DNA from: Tenacibaculum sp.
GTDB lineage: Bacteria; Bacteroidota; Bacteroidia; Flavobacteriales; Flavobacteriaceae
Length of the DNA stretch: 64,000 nt
Direction: 5' to 3'
Assembly (NCBI GenBank): GCA_020629275.1
Contig: JAHDDQ010000005.1
Coordinates: forward strand, 1,745 to 65,744
Positions 19,456 through 29,100 of this stretch are shown here, piece by piece. Each line of letters begins with the position of its first letter. The stretch's first letter is position 1. The notes below the pieces were generated by a model that was given only the letters and a program-made list of their open reading frames with translations, was not told where the DNA came from and did not search any database. The position numbers and the translations under genes were made by a program.

Positions 19456-20147
19456 AAAAACCTTTGATTAACGTTATTATACCAGCTTATAACGAAGAAA
19501 ATTCTATCGCTAAAGTTATCCGTGATATCCCTAAACTTGTTAATGAAGTAATTGTAATTAGTAATAACTCTACTGATAATACGGAGAAAAATGCGAAACA
19601 AGCCGGTGCTACTGTTCTAAAAGAAAATAGACGCGGCTATGGTTACGCATGCTTAAAGGGAATGGAGTATATAGCTGATAGTAGTATTAAGCCAGAAATT
19701 ATCGTTTTTTTAGATGGTGATTACTCTGATTATCCTGAACAACTTCACGATATTATCCAACCAATTGTCGATAAAAACATCGATTTTGTAATTGGTTCAC
19801 GTGTAAAACGACTACGTGAAAAGGGTTCGATGACGCCTCAGCAAGTTTTTGGTAATGGATTGGCTACTTTTTTAATGAAATTATTCTTTAATGCTAAGTT
19901 TACAGATTTGGGTCCTTTTAGAGCCATAAAATATGATAAATTACTCGCATTACATATGGAAGACAAAACTTATGGTTGGACAGTTGAAATGCAGTTAAAA
20001 GCACTAAAAAAGAGATATTCATACACAGAAGTTCCTGTTAAGTATCGAAATAGAATAGGCGTATCTAAAGTTTCCGGAACTGTAAAAGGCACAATTCTAG
20101 CAGGGTTTAAAATATTAAGTTGGATTTTTAAATATAGTTTTAAATAA
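19452..20147 (+). CDS. Glycosyltransferase family 2 (dolichyl/polyprenyl-phosphate sugar synthase-like)
   Basis: INVIIPAYNEENSIAKVI, DGDYSDYPEQL, DLGPFRAIKYDKL. Confidence 0.9.
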   Translation: MKKPLINVIIPAYNEENSIAKVIRDIPKLVNEVIVISNNSTDNTEKNAKQAGATVLKENRRGYGYACLKGMEYIADSSIKPEIIVFLDGDYSDYPEQLHDIIQPIVDKNIDFVIGSRVKRLREKGSMTPQQVFGNGLATFLMKLFFNAKFTDLGPFRAIKYDKLLALHMEDKTYGWTVEMQLKALKKRYSYTEVPVKYRNRIGVSKVSGTVKGTILAGFKILSWIFKYSFK

Positions 20148-21637
20148 TGATCATAGAATACATCATTATCGTTTTATATAGCTTATCGCTATTATTAATT
20201 TTTTTGTATGCTTTAGCACAGTTAAACTTATTGTTTAATTACCTAGCTTCTAAAAACAAAATAGACGATTCTCCCAAATTTGATTTAAATAATCCTGAAG
20301 AAGTTCCGTACATTACAATTCAGTTACCCGTTTACAACGAATTATATGTTATGGAACGTTTACTGGATAATATAGCATTGATAGATTATCCTCGAGAAAA
20401 ATTAGAAATTCAAGTACTTGACGATTCTACTGATGAATCTGTTCATACTACCGCAAAACATATTGAAAAACTGAAGCTAAACGGCTTAGATATTCAACAT
20501 ATACGAAGAACTGATAGAACTGGTTATAAAGCTGGTGCGCTTAAGGAAGGGTTAATTATTGCGAAAGGTGAATTCATTGCAATCTTTGATGCTGATTTCT
20601 TACCAAAATCATGTTGGTTAAAAAATACAGTTCCTTATTTCAAGGACTCAGAAGTGGGCGTTGTTCAAACTAAATGGGGACATATTAACAGAGACTATTC
20701 GACACTAACAAAAGTACAGGCTTTTGCATTAGATGCTCACTTCTCATTAGAACAAGTTGGACGAAATAGCAAAGGCCATTTCATTAATTTTAATGGGACT
20801 GCTGGCATTTGGCGTAAAGAATGTATCATAGATGCTGGAAATTGGGAAGGAGATACTTTAACAGAAGATTTAGATTTAAGTTACAGAGCTCAGTTGAATA
20901 AGTGGAAATTTAAATACCTTGAAGATGTTGTTACTCCTGCAGAATTACCAGTGGTAATTAGTGCTGCGCGTTCTCAACAATTTAGATGGAATAAAGGTGG
21001 AGCTGAAAATTTTCAAAAAATGCTCACCAAAGTTATCACTAGTAAGAATATCAATTTCAAAACTAAAGTTCATGGCTTGCTACACCTTTTAAATAGTTCA
21101 ATGTTTACTTGTGTGTTTATGATGGGGGTTTTGAGTATTCCAATGCTTTACATTAAAAATAAATACGGTCATTTAGAACTATATTTTTTAGTAATGAGCT
21201 TCTTTATTGTTAGTACATTGATTTTCTTTATTTGCTATTGGTTTATGTACAAAAACTCCTTTGGTGGCGGGTTCAAAAACTTTATAAAATATATAGGAGC
21301 CTTTTTTACTTTTTTCTCTATCGCTATGGGGTTTTCATTGCACAATACTATTGCCGTACTAGAAGGTCATTTTGGTAAAAAAAGTGAATTTGTTAGAACT
21401 CCAAAATTCAATATTAAAACATTAAAAGATAGCTGGAAAAACAATAAGTATATTACAAAGAAGCCTTCTATAAACGTAATAATTGAAGGAATTTTAGTTC
21501 TTTATTTTGCCTTTGGTATGTATAGTGCATTTGTTGTTGGTGATAAAGGAGGTGATTTTGGTCTGTTTCCTTTTCATTTTATGTTATTCGTTGGTTTTGG
21601 ATACGTATTCTTTAAATCTATATTTTCAAAAGCATAA
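20147..21637 (+). CDS. Cellulose synthase-like GT2 membrane glycosyltransferase
   Basis: ITIQLPVYNE, DDSTDES, FDADFLP, TEDLDLSYR, QQFRWNKGG; C-terminal TM helices. Confidence 0.9.
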   Translation: MIIEYIIIVLYSLSLLLIFLYALAQLNLLFNYLASKNKIDDSPKFDLNNPEEVPYITIQLPVYNELYVMERLLDNIALIDYPREKLEIQVLDDSTDESVHTTAKHIEKLKLNGLDIQHIRRTDRTGYKAGALKEGLIIAKGEFIAIFDADFLPKSCWLKNTVPYFKDSEVGVVQTKWGHINRDYSTLTKVQAFALDAHFSLEQVGRNSKGHFINFNGTAGIWRKECIIDAGNWEGDTLTEDLDLSYRAQLNKWKFKYLEDVVTPAELPVVISAARSQQFRWNKGGAENFQKMLTKVITSKNINFKTKVHGLLHLLNSSMFTCVFMMGVLSIPMLYIKNKYGHLELYFLVMSFFIVSTLIFFICYWFMYKNSFGGGFKNFIKYIGAFFTFFSIAMGFSLHNTIAVLEGHFGKKSEFVRTPKFNIKTLKDSWKNNKYITKKPSINVIIEGILVLYFAFGMYSAFVVGDKGGDFGLFPFHFMLFVGFGYVFFKSIFSKA

Positions 21638-21639
21638 TA

Positions 21640-23046
21640 ATGTACTTTTTAAGAAAATTACGCTTCTTTGTTATAAGCTTAATACTAGCTATAATATATT
21701 ATCTATTTGCTTACGATTTACAAAGAACTGATTTTAATAAACTACTTTTATTTTGGAGTATTTTATTTACAGGTTATTGCCTGCTAATTTCCCATAAGCA
21801 TAAAATATCAACGAAATCATTAGTTATTATTAGTATTGTGTTTCGTTTAATATTCCTACTAGCGATACCTAATCTATCTCAAGATTTTTACCGATTTATA
21901 TGGGATGGAAGAATGCTCTTTGAAGGTTTTAACCCTTACCTTTCTTTACCTCAAAATTTTATTGAAGAAGGAAACTTTCCTATTTCTCAAGCCAAAGCAC
22001 TTTATGAAGGTATGGGACCTATGAATGGAAGTCATTATACCAATTACCCTCCATTAAATCAGTTTTGCTTTTTTTTAGCATCTCTATTTTCTAATTCTTC
22101 AATACTTGGAGCAGTTATTGTAATGCGGTCTATAATCATATTTGCAGACATTGGAATATTATACTTTGGATCCGCACTTTTAAAAAACTTCGATAAAAAC
22201 CCTAAACTGATTTTTCTGTATTTATTAAATCCGTTTATTATTATAGAGTTAACTGGAAACCTACATTTTGAGTCTGTTATGCTGTTTTTCTTTGTGTGGT
22301 CTTTGTACTTACTGCAAAAGAAAAAATGGTTGCTCTCAGCCTTTATTTTAGCATTTTCAATTAATATAAAGTTAATCCCTTTACTCTTTCTTCCTTTGTA
22401 CTTAAAATGGTTTATGACTGATGTTAATTTTAAGTCTAAAAAAGAAAATTTCGGAAAACTCTTACTATTTTACGTTGTAGTAATTATAACCAGTATCACT
22501 TTTTTCATACCTTTTTATAATCCTACATTATTAGCAAATTATAGTAATTCTGTTGGACTATGGTTTAGAAATTTCGAATTTAATGCTAGTTTTTACTATA
22601 TCTTCAGAGAAATGGGATACTTATTTAGAGGATATAATGAAATCGCAGTTATTGGTAAAATAATGCCGTTGTTGACTGTAATTTTCTTAATCTGTCTAAG
22701 TATCTTTAAAAGAAATAAACCTACTAAAGAACTTATAACATCGATGTTATTTGGGCTATCTTTCTATTACTTCACAACAACAACAATGCATCCTTGGTAT
22801 TTGGCTACTCTTGTGATCATTTCAGTTTTCACAAACTACAAATATCCAATTCTGTGGTCTTTTGTTGTAATCTTGAGCTACCAAGCCTACTCGAATACAC
22901 CATGGAAAGAAAATTTATGGTTTGTTGCAATAGAATATATAATCGTATACTGTTATCTTATTTATGAATTGGCTACAAAAACAAAACCCACTCAAAAATT
23001 GAGTGGGAAAAATTGCTATGAAAAAGAAAAAGAAAGTGGTTTATAA
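21640..23046 (+). CDS. Polytopic mannosyltransferase-like / GT-C family membrane protein
   Basis: Many TM helices; LSQDFYRFIWDGRMLFEGFNPY, INIKLIPLLFLPLYLKW. Confidence 0.7.
   Translation: MYFLRKLRFFVISLILAIIYYLFAYDLQRTDFNKLLLFWSILFTGYCLLISHKHKISTKSLVIISIVFRLIFLLAIPNLSQDFYRFIWDGRMLFEGFNPYLSLPQNFIEEGNFPISQAKALYEGMGPMNGSHYTNYPPLNQFCFFLASLFSNSSILGAVIVMRSIIIFADIGILYFGSALLKNFDKNPKLIFLYLLNPFIIIELTGNLHFESVMLFFFVWSLYLLQKKKWLLSAFILAFSINIKLIPLLFLPLYLKWFMTDVNFKSKKENFGKLLLFYVVVIITSITFFIPFYNPTLLANYSNSVGLWFRNFEFNASFYYIFREMGYLFRGYNEIAVIGKIMPLLTVIFLICLSIFKRNKPTKELITSMLFGLSFYYFTTTTMHPWYLATLVIISVFTNYKYPILWSFVVILSYQAYSNTPWKENLWFVAIEYIIVYCYLIYELATKTKPTQKLSGKNCYEKEKESGL
22987..23007 (-). terminator. Rho-independent terminator for the minus-strand acyltransferase, located inside the 3' end of the + strand gene
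   Basis: Minus strand CCCACTCAA-TTT-TTGAGTGGG-TTTTGTTTTTG. Confidence 0.65.
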
Positions 23047-23094
23047 CCACATCACAAATATAGCACATATATCTATATTCTAAAAAAGAAAATA

Positions 23095-23679
23095 TTAAAT
23101 TTTTGATACATTTTTATTTTTATCTATAAAATATTCTGATCCACTTTCTTTACATTTTGCATAACCGTTTTGGTTAAACGATAATTTGTGTCCATGTTCA
23201 CTAACCCATCCTACATGTTTTGATGGATTTCCTATAACCAATGCATAATTAGCTACGTCTTTAGTGACTACTGCTCCTGCTCCAACAAAAGCATAGCTAC
23301 CAATTGTATTACCACAAATAATAGTCGCATTGGCTCCAATGGTGGCTCCTTTTTTAACTATAGTTTTCTTATACTGACTTCTTCTATTAATCGCACTTCT
23401 TGGGTTAATTACGTTTGTAAACACCATTGATGGTCCAAGAAAAACATCATCTTCACATTCTACACCAGTATAAATTGATACATTATTTTGGACCTTTACA
23501 TTATTCCCTAAGATTACCTCAGGTGATATTACTACATTCTGACCAAGATTACATTTTTTCCCTATCTCACAAGAACTCATTATATGGCTAAAATGCCATA
23601 TTTTCGTTCCAGCCCCTATCTTACATCCTTCATCAATAATAGCAGATTCATGAGCAAAATAATTATTTTTAGTATTCAT
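23095..23679 (-). CDS. LbH-fold acyl/acetyltransferase (hexapeptide repeat, WbbJ/WlbB-like)
   Basis: Hexapeptide repeats IGAGTKIWHFSHI...IGKKCNLGQNVVISPEVILGNNVKVQNNVSIYTGV; start trimmed from 23703 to Met 23679 because 23703 lies in a terminator stem. Confidence 0.85.
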   Translation of the reverse strand: MNTKNNYFAHESAIIDEGCKIGAGTKIWHFSHIMSSCEIGKKCNLGQNVVISPEVILGNNVKVQNNVSIYTGVECEDDVFLGPSMVFTNVINPRSAINRRSQYKKTIVKKGATIGANATIICGNTIGSYAFVGAGAVVTKDVANYALVIGNPSKHVGWVSEHGHKLSFNQNGYAKCKESGSEYFIDKNKNVSKI

Positions 23680-23693
23680 AAGAACAAAAATAA

Positions 23694-23721
23694 AAAAACT
23701 CAATCTAACGATTGAGTTTTT
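23694..23721 (-). terminator. Terminator of the tonB paralog at 23726
   Basis: AAAAACTCAAT-cgttag-ATTGAGTTTTTTT on the minus strand. Confidence 0.75.
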
Positions 23722-23725
23722 AATC

Positions 23726-24484
23726 TTATTCTACCATAAAACTTATGGGTAGTGTATATTTTACTTTAGCTGGTTTATCATTCTGAATGCCAGGCTTAAA
23801 CTTTGGGATCTTTTTTAAAACTCGATTTGCTTCTTTTTGTAATCTAGGGTGAGGCGCTCTTACTTGAACATCAGTCACAAACCCACTTTTATCAATAACA
23901 AACTGAGTTAGTATTCTTTTTTTTCCACTTTTTAATCCTAAATCATTTGCTAAATCTGTATTAAAGTGAATATTTACTAACCTTTTTAGTTTATTTACTA
24001 AGCATTCTCTATTCTCTGTTTCAGAAAGTCCTTCACAACCTTTAAATACCGGTGCTTTCTGAATAAAATTAATAGATATTGGTTTAGGATCCTCTTTATC
24101 ATCAATATCTTCGTCTTCTTTAGCTTCATTAGTATTGATTAGAAAATTTTTCTCAACTTCTGTATCAGTAGGTTCTATTATTACCTTTTTAGTAATCTCG
24201 ACATTATTCTTTATTACATCTATTTTCTTGTCTAATACTACTTTCGGCTTAGGTTTAGGTTCGGATTTTTGAACTTCGACTCTCTTTTTAATTAAAACTG
24301 GAATTGCACTTACATCATAAATCCCTTCACTGGAGTCATTATATGTAATGGCTACCTTATTCTTTGGACTTTCATGTTCTAAAGATACATACACAATAAA
24401 TAACACCAGTACTAGACCTAATTGTGTGAAAATTGATGAAAATTTCTCTAGTTGCTTTCTTGGCTGTTTTTTTAACTTTTTCAT
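23726..24484 (-). CDS. TonB family energy transducer (no poly-Pro linker)
   Basis: N-terminal TM; C-terminal TonB domain GFVTDVQVRAPHPRLQKEANRVLKKIPKFKPGIQNDKPAKVKYTLPISFMVE. Confidence 0.85.
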   Translation of the reverse strand: MKKLKKQPRKQLEKFSSIFTQLGLVLVLFIVYVSLEHESPKNKVAITYNDSSEGIYDVSAIPVLIKKRVEVQKSEPKPKPKVVLDKKIDVIKNNVEITKKVIIEPTDTEVEKNFLINTNEAKEDEDIDDKEDPKPISINFIQKAPVFKGCEGLSETENRECLVNKLKRLVNIHFNTDLANDLGLKSGKKRILTQFVIDKSGFVTDVQVRAPHPRLQKEANRVLKKIPKFKPGIQNDKPAKVKYTLPISFMVE

Positions 24485-24537
24485 AAATAAATAGTTTTAT
24501 AGTTAGACTTACTTATTACCAAGAAACATGCCAATAA

Positions 24538-24565
24538 AAAAAGCAGTTCAAAATGAACTGCTTTT
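24538..24565 (-). terminator. Terminator after the second tonB gene
   Basis: AAAAGCAGTTC-attt-GAACTGCTTTTTTT (read on minus strand). Confidence 0.75.
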
Positions 24566-24589
24566 AATTTAAATTATATATATAACTTA

Positions 24590-25315
24590 CTACTCTACAT
24601 TAAATGTAATTGGTAATGTATATCCAACACGTACTGCTTTACCTCTTTGCCTTCCTGGCTTCATTTTTGGTAATTTTTTTACGATACGTTCTGCTTCTTT
24701 CTTTAATCTAGGATGCGGTGCTCTTGCTTGAATACTCGTTATATTTCCTGTTTTATCAATCTTGAATTGTACATAAATTCTCTTCTTTCCTGAAGGTAAA
24801 CCAAGTTCGTTTGCTAATTCAGCATCAAAATGTGTAACTACATGCTTACGCATTTTTTTGTTTAAACAGTCCTTTTTTTGTTGGTTAGAACCTGTACAAC
24901 CTGGAAAAACTGGTACATCTTCAATAATTGAGAATGGAACGTCTTCAACTACTTCTTCTTCTTCTACTGCTTCAACGATTTCTTCTACTTCTACCGCTTC
25001 TGATTCATCAGTTTCAGTAGATTCTAAAACTGTTTCTTCAACTTCTTTATCATCTTCTACAACTTCAATTTTCTCAGGAGTTGGTGGTGGTGGAGTACTT
25101 GGTGGCGGTGGCGGTGGTGGTGTATTTTGAAGCATTATTGTTTCTTCATCAATCTCCGACCCTAAATCAGCAACACCTAAGTCACCATAGTTTTTATCGT
25201 ATGTTTTATGCTCAATTGCTACATAAGTAACAAACAAAGCCAAAACTAAACCAAGTTGTATAAACAACTTGCTGTAATTTTCTAGATTAAATTTTGGATT
25301 CTTCTTTATTTCCAT
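24590..25315 (-). CDS. TonB family energy transducer with poly-Pro linker
   Basis: PPPPPPPSTPPPPTPEK linker; C-terminal TonB domain ending VGYTLPITFNVE. Confidence 0.9.
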   Translation of the reverse strand: MEIKKNPKFNLENYSKLFIQLGLVLALFVTYVAIEHKTYDKNYGDLGVADLGSEIDEETIMLQNTPPPPPPPSTPPPPTPEKIEVVEDDKEVEETVLESTETDESEAVEVEEIVEAVEEEEVVEDVPFSIIEDVPVFPGCTGSNQQKKDCLNKKMRKHVVTHFDAELANELGLPSGKKRIYVQFKIDKTGNITSIQARAPHPRLKKEAERIVKKLPKMKPGRQRGKAVRVGYTLPITFNVE

Positions 25316-25372
25316 CCTGAAAGTTTTTAAAGGTTCGCTAATTTAATTAAATTATTTAATTTATCTTAAGTT

Positions 25373-25762
25373 TTACTTGCTATTTAACAATTTGTACTGT
25401 TTTTTTTGAATCATCCTAAAAATCAAAAATCCTAGTAGCACTCCAAATGTATTGGCTAGCATATCAAAATAATCGAAAGATCTATAAGTAGTAAGGTTAG
25501 CTTGAAAAAACTCCATTAAAACCCCGTACATAATTGCACATGCAATAACTAGAAGTTGATGTTGTTTTTCTCTAAAAGACAACAACCACAAAACAGTTAA
25601 AACAAGATAAGCTATAGCATGTTCAATCTTATCTAAATGACTTATATTTATTACTGTTTGCTTTCCTATTTTTGCAAGACTCAAAATAGCAATACTAATC
25701 GTGACTAGTATTGCTATATATTTAATATTATGCTTCAATAAGTTTCTTATAATCATCAGCAC
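25373..25762 (-). CDS. VanZ-like family membrane protein
   Basis: [46 protein letters not shown]; overlaps gcvH 3' end. Confidence 0.85.
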   Translation of the reverse strand: MLMIIRNLLKHNIKYIAILVTISIAILSLAKIGKQTVINISHLDKIEHAIAYLVLTVLWLLSFREKQHQLLVIACAIMYGVLMEFFQANLTTYRSFDYFDMLANTFGVLLGFLIFRMIQKKQYKLLNSK

Positions 25763-26108
25763 TTAATAAACCTTCTAGTTGTGTTGTATCTGATATTTTA
25801 ACTTTAATCATCCAACCAGCTTCATATGGATTTGTATTTACTAATTCTGGTTCATCTTCTAATGCTTCATTAAACTCAATGATTTCACCGGTTAACGGCA
25901 TGAATAAATCTGATACTGTTTTTACAGCTTCAACTGAACCAAATACTGCTTCAATTTCAACAGTTTCATCTAATGTATCAACATCTACATATACAATATC
26001 ACCTAATTCGCTCTGTGCAAAATCTGTGATTCCAATAATAGCTGTGTCACCTTCTATTTTAACCCATTCGTGGTCTTTCGTATATTTTAATTCTGATGGA
26101 ATATTCAT
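25728..26108 (-). CDS. gcvH: Glycine cleavage system protein H
   Basis: [35 protein letters not shown]; lipoyl site [13 protein letters not shown]. Confidence 0.97.
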   Translation of the reverse strand: MNIPSELKYTKDHEWVKIEGDTAIIGITDFAQSELGDIVYVDVDTLDETVEIEAVFGSVEAVKTVSDLFMPLTGEIIEFNEALEDEPELVNTNPYEAGWMIKVKISDTTQLEGLLSADDYKKLIEA

Positions 26109-26141
26109 TGTGTAGTTTTATTTAAATATATTTTATGTTTG

Positions 26142-29100
26142 TTAATTTCCTAAATTATATACCAAGTTAAATCCTGCATTAATTGATTGTCTTGGAAAGT
26201 TTGTCGAAATGGCGTATTCAAAAGTATTATGATTATAATAAAATGAAGCTGTTAAATTCTTATTTAAGTTATAATCTGCAAGAAACTTTATTCCAAACAA
26301 ACGTTCACCTCCTGTAATTTGATTATTATCTTCATCTACAGATCGTATTAATGTTAAATTATCTCTTAATGAAATATCAGCTCTAAAATTGATATCTCCT
26401 TTCAGTATTTCTTTTTTACCAGTAATTCTAGTGATGAATTTCACATCTTTAATTCTGTATCCTAAACCTAAAACATATTCTGTTCCATTTATATCTGTTA
26501 ATGTATTATTGTTTAGGTTAAGTGTTAAACTTCTATCTCTTTTTATTTCACCTTTCAATGAAAACGAATTACGCATCTTCATATCAACTCTAATTAAAGG
26601 AGAAAACTCATCAATTAAAGTCGCTGACGAAATTAGTAATTCTGGTTGATAATTTCCAGAAGAATTTTCATTTGGTACATTAGCTCCATCTACTTCATAT
26701 TGAAGGTTATTCGTATAATTACCTATCGTATATGAAGATTTATAGCTATGAGATAATGTGAATGATGAAAAGTTTTTCTTGAACCACTTATATTTCATTA
26801 AGCCGTTGTAACGCATTGTCCAATTCGGTATTGGAATATTCTTAAATAAGCCTGTACTTGTTGAATTGGGATCTGTTCCTGAATATGCAGCTAAGAACGC
26901 TGGAACCATGGATTGTTGCCCATTCACTTTAAAACCTGGAGTATTTGTGTTATCAATATCTGAATTACTAGGAATTCCTCTTTGCGTAGCTATCCGTTTA
27001 GAAAAAATCTCTCTGTAGTTTAAAAACTTTTGGAATAACACATCACTATCTTCGAAGGCGGTTCCTAACATAAAATGACTAATACTAAAATTACCTGTTT
27101 CGAAAGCTCGTAATTCGCGATTCTGCTCGTAATCACTAAAGTTATCTGGGTTTCCGCCTGCCTTTAATTTAACGTCTAATTGCTGTGTTATATTTGATGT
27201 TCGTATCCTGTTTCCTCTAAAGTCTATTGTTAAATCTTTAAATGGTTTAACAGAAATGTTATAATCTAATTTATCAGCCTTCGTTCTACCAAAGTTTTTA
27301 TTGTAGTATGTTTCATTTTCTTGTCTGGTTACTAACCATCCATTTTCAATTGCAGTATTAAGTATTTCTGTTTGACTACCAAATACAAAACCAAACGTTG
27401 GTGCCAAACTTCCATTGAAACCACTTCTACCTAAGAAACCAACCGATGGCCTGTATCCTTGTAATAAGGTACCATTTTCTTCAGAATAGCTAATTTTTGC
27501 TCTTTTAACCGCAGTTAAAACATCGTAAGTTCCTTTTAATAATTTCTTACCAAAAGATGCATTTTTCTTTAATTTAACTTTAGCAGATGCTTGATTTTTT
27601 CTGGCTAATGCGACGCCTCCTTTTTTAGTATTCCCATTCTTCTTTTGAATACCTTTCAGTAATAATTTTTCTAAACCTATTACTTTATAAAAGCGTTTAA
27701 AATCTAGATTAGCGTTAATATTATGCTTATTTGAATTTTGAATCATATTACCGATTCTATCTGTAATGTTTACACTAACACCTTCTTCTAAAATTGTACT
27801 TTGCGATGAAGCTTGCCAGTCAAAGTCAGCCGTATAACCATAATCACTTGTTAAGAAACTTAAAAAAGGTATTTTGTTAATTGGTAGTTTGTAGGTACCA
27901 TTTAACGTTTGATGATATTGATTACGTCTTCCTAAAGTAAAGAATTTATCAAAAATTTCAAGTTCTTCATCTTGACCAAAACTATCGTATATATAATTGT
28001 TAGTCGCATTAAAGTTTAATTGTAGTGACTTCGTTAAATCAAAAGCTACAGTGTAATCCCAATCAAATAAAAATCTTCTTTGAATTAATTCTGGTTGTGC
28101 GCTCAATCCGGCAATTAGATTTCGTGATTGTTGTAAACTATAATTTCTATTGATTTTAGAGTTAATAGAAATTGTTTTGGGTACCGGATTAAAATTAATA
28201 TCTCTTATTATTCTCCAGTACTTTCCTTTAAATTTACTTGATTTCTTAAACGGTTCTATTTCGAAAGGTTGGAAGTTAAAGTTATAATTTAAACCAGCTG
28301 TTAAATTTTGATTTACAAACCTTTTAATATTGTAATCTTGATGAAATTCTTCATTGAAAGCATAAGATACTGCAAGGTTTTCTACATCGTAAAATTTTGG
28401 TTTTTTGGTACTCTTTGGATTTCTGTTTTTCTTTACATTTATAAAGCTAATACTTTTTCTACGCGTATAATCTTGAGCGTTTTCTGCATTAGTTTTTACC
28501 TGATCTGAACCAGATTGTAAAGCATCAGTTAGTTCAACATCCTGGTATGAAGGATCAAACTTAGGATCAATAAACTCTTCACCATAACTATAACTCATAG
28601 GCACTTGCATGTTCCATTTTTTTGGCATCATTTTCCCTAATTGAACATTTGTAGCTACGTTATATTGTTTTGCTTCTTCTAAACTTCTTTCTTGTACTCT
28701 TTGATCAACGCTTCCGAAACCTACGGTAGACATTCTGCCTGCTAAAGATACATCTGCAACATCTGCAAAATTAGCATCAGCATTTAAAACAGCAGCCCAA
28801 CCTCCTTTATTATCAATTCCTGCTGCTCTTAACTCATTAAACCAAATTTCTGCACTTTTGTTCGTTGTTGCACTATTTTTAACCCCTAACATTACTGTTC
28901 TTATTTGGGCTAATGTTGGATTTCCTTTTACTCTTATTATTATTCCTGAATCTTGAACTGGGTCTGGTACTGGATATAGTTGATTTACCAAACCGCTATT
29001 TCCTGTTCCGTCTCTATCTAATTTTACCTTAGCTAATTCACTCAAGATAACATCCAAATTATTTGCTTCAGGCCAAGCATCCAAAGGCGAAGGGTTATTT

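Noticed and set aside
24858-25130. Ser/Thr- and Gly-rich ORF (GVGGGGVLGGGGGGGVF)
   Set aside because: It is the reverse complement of the poly-Pro/Glu linker of TonB, a codon-composition artefact.
25080-25130. GGTGGTGGC tandem-like repeat that could suggest a CRISPR or satellite
   Set aside because: It encodes the TonB poly-proline linker; no spacer-repeat structure.
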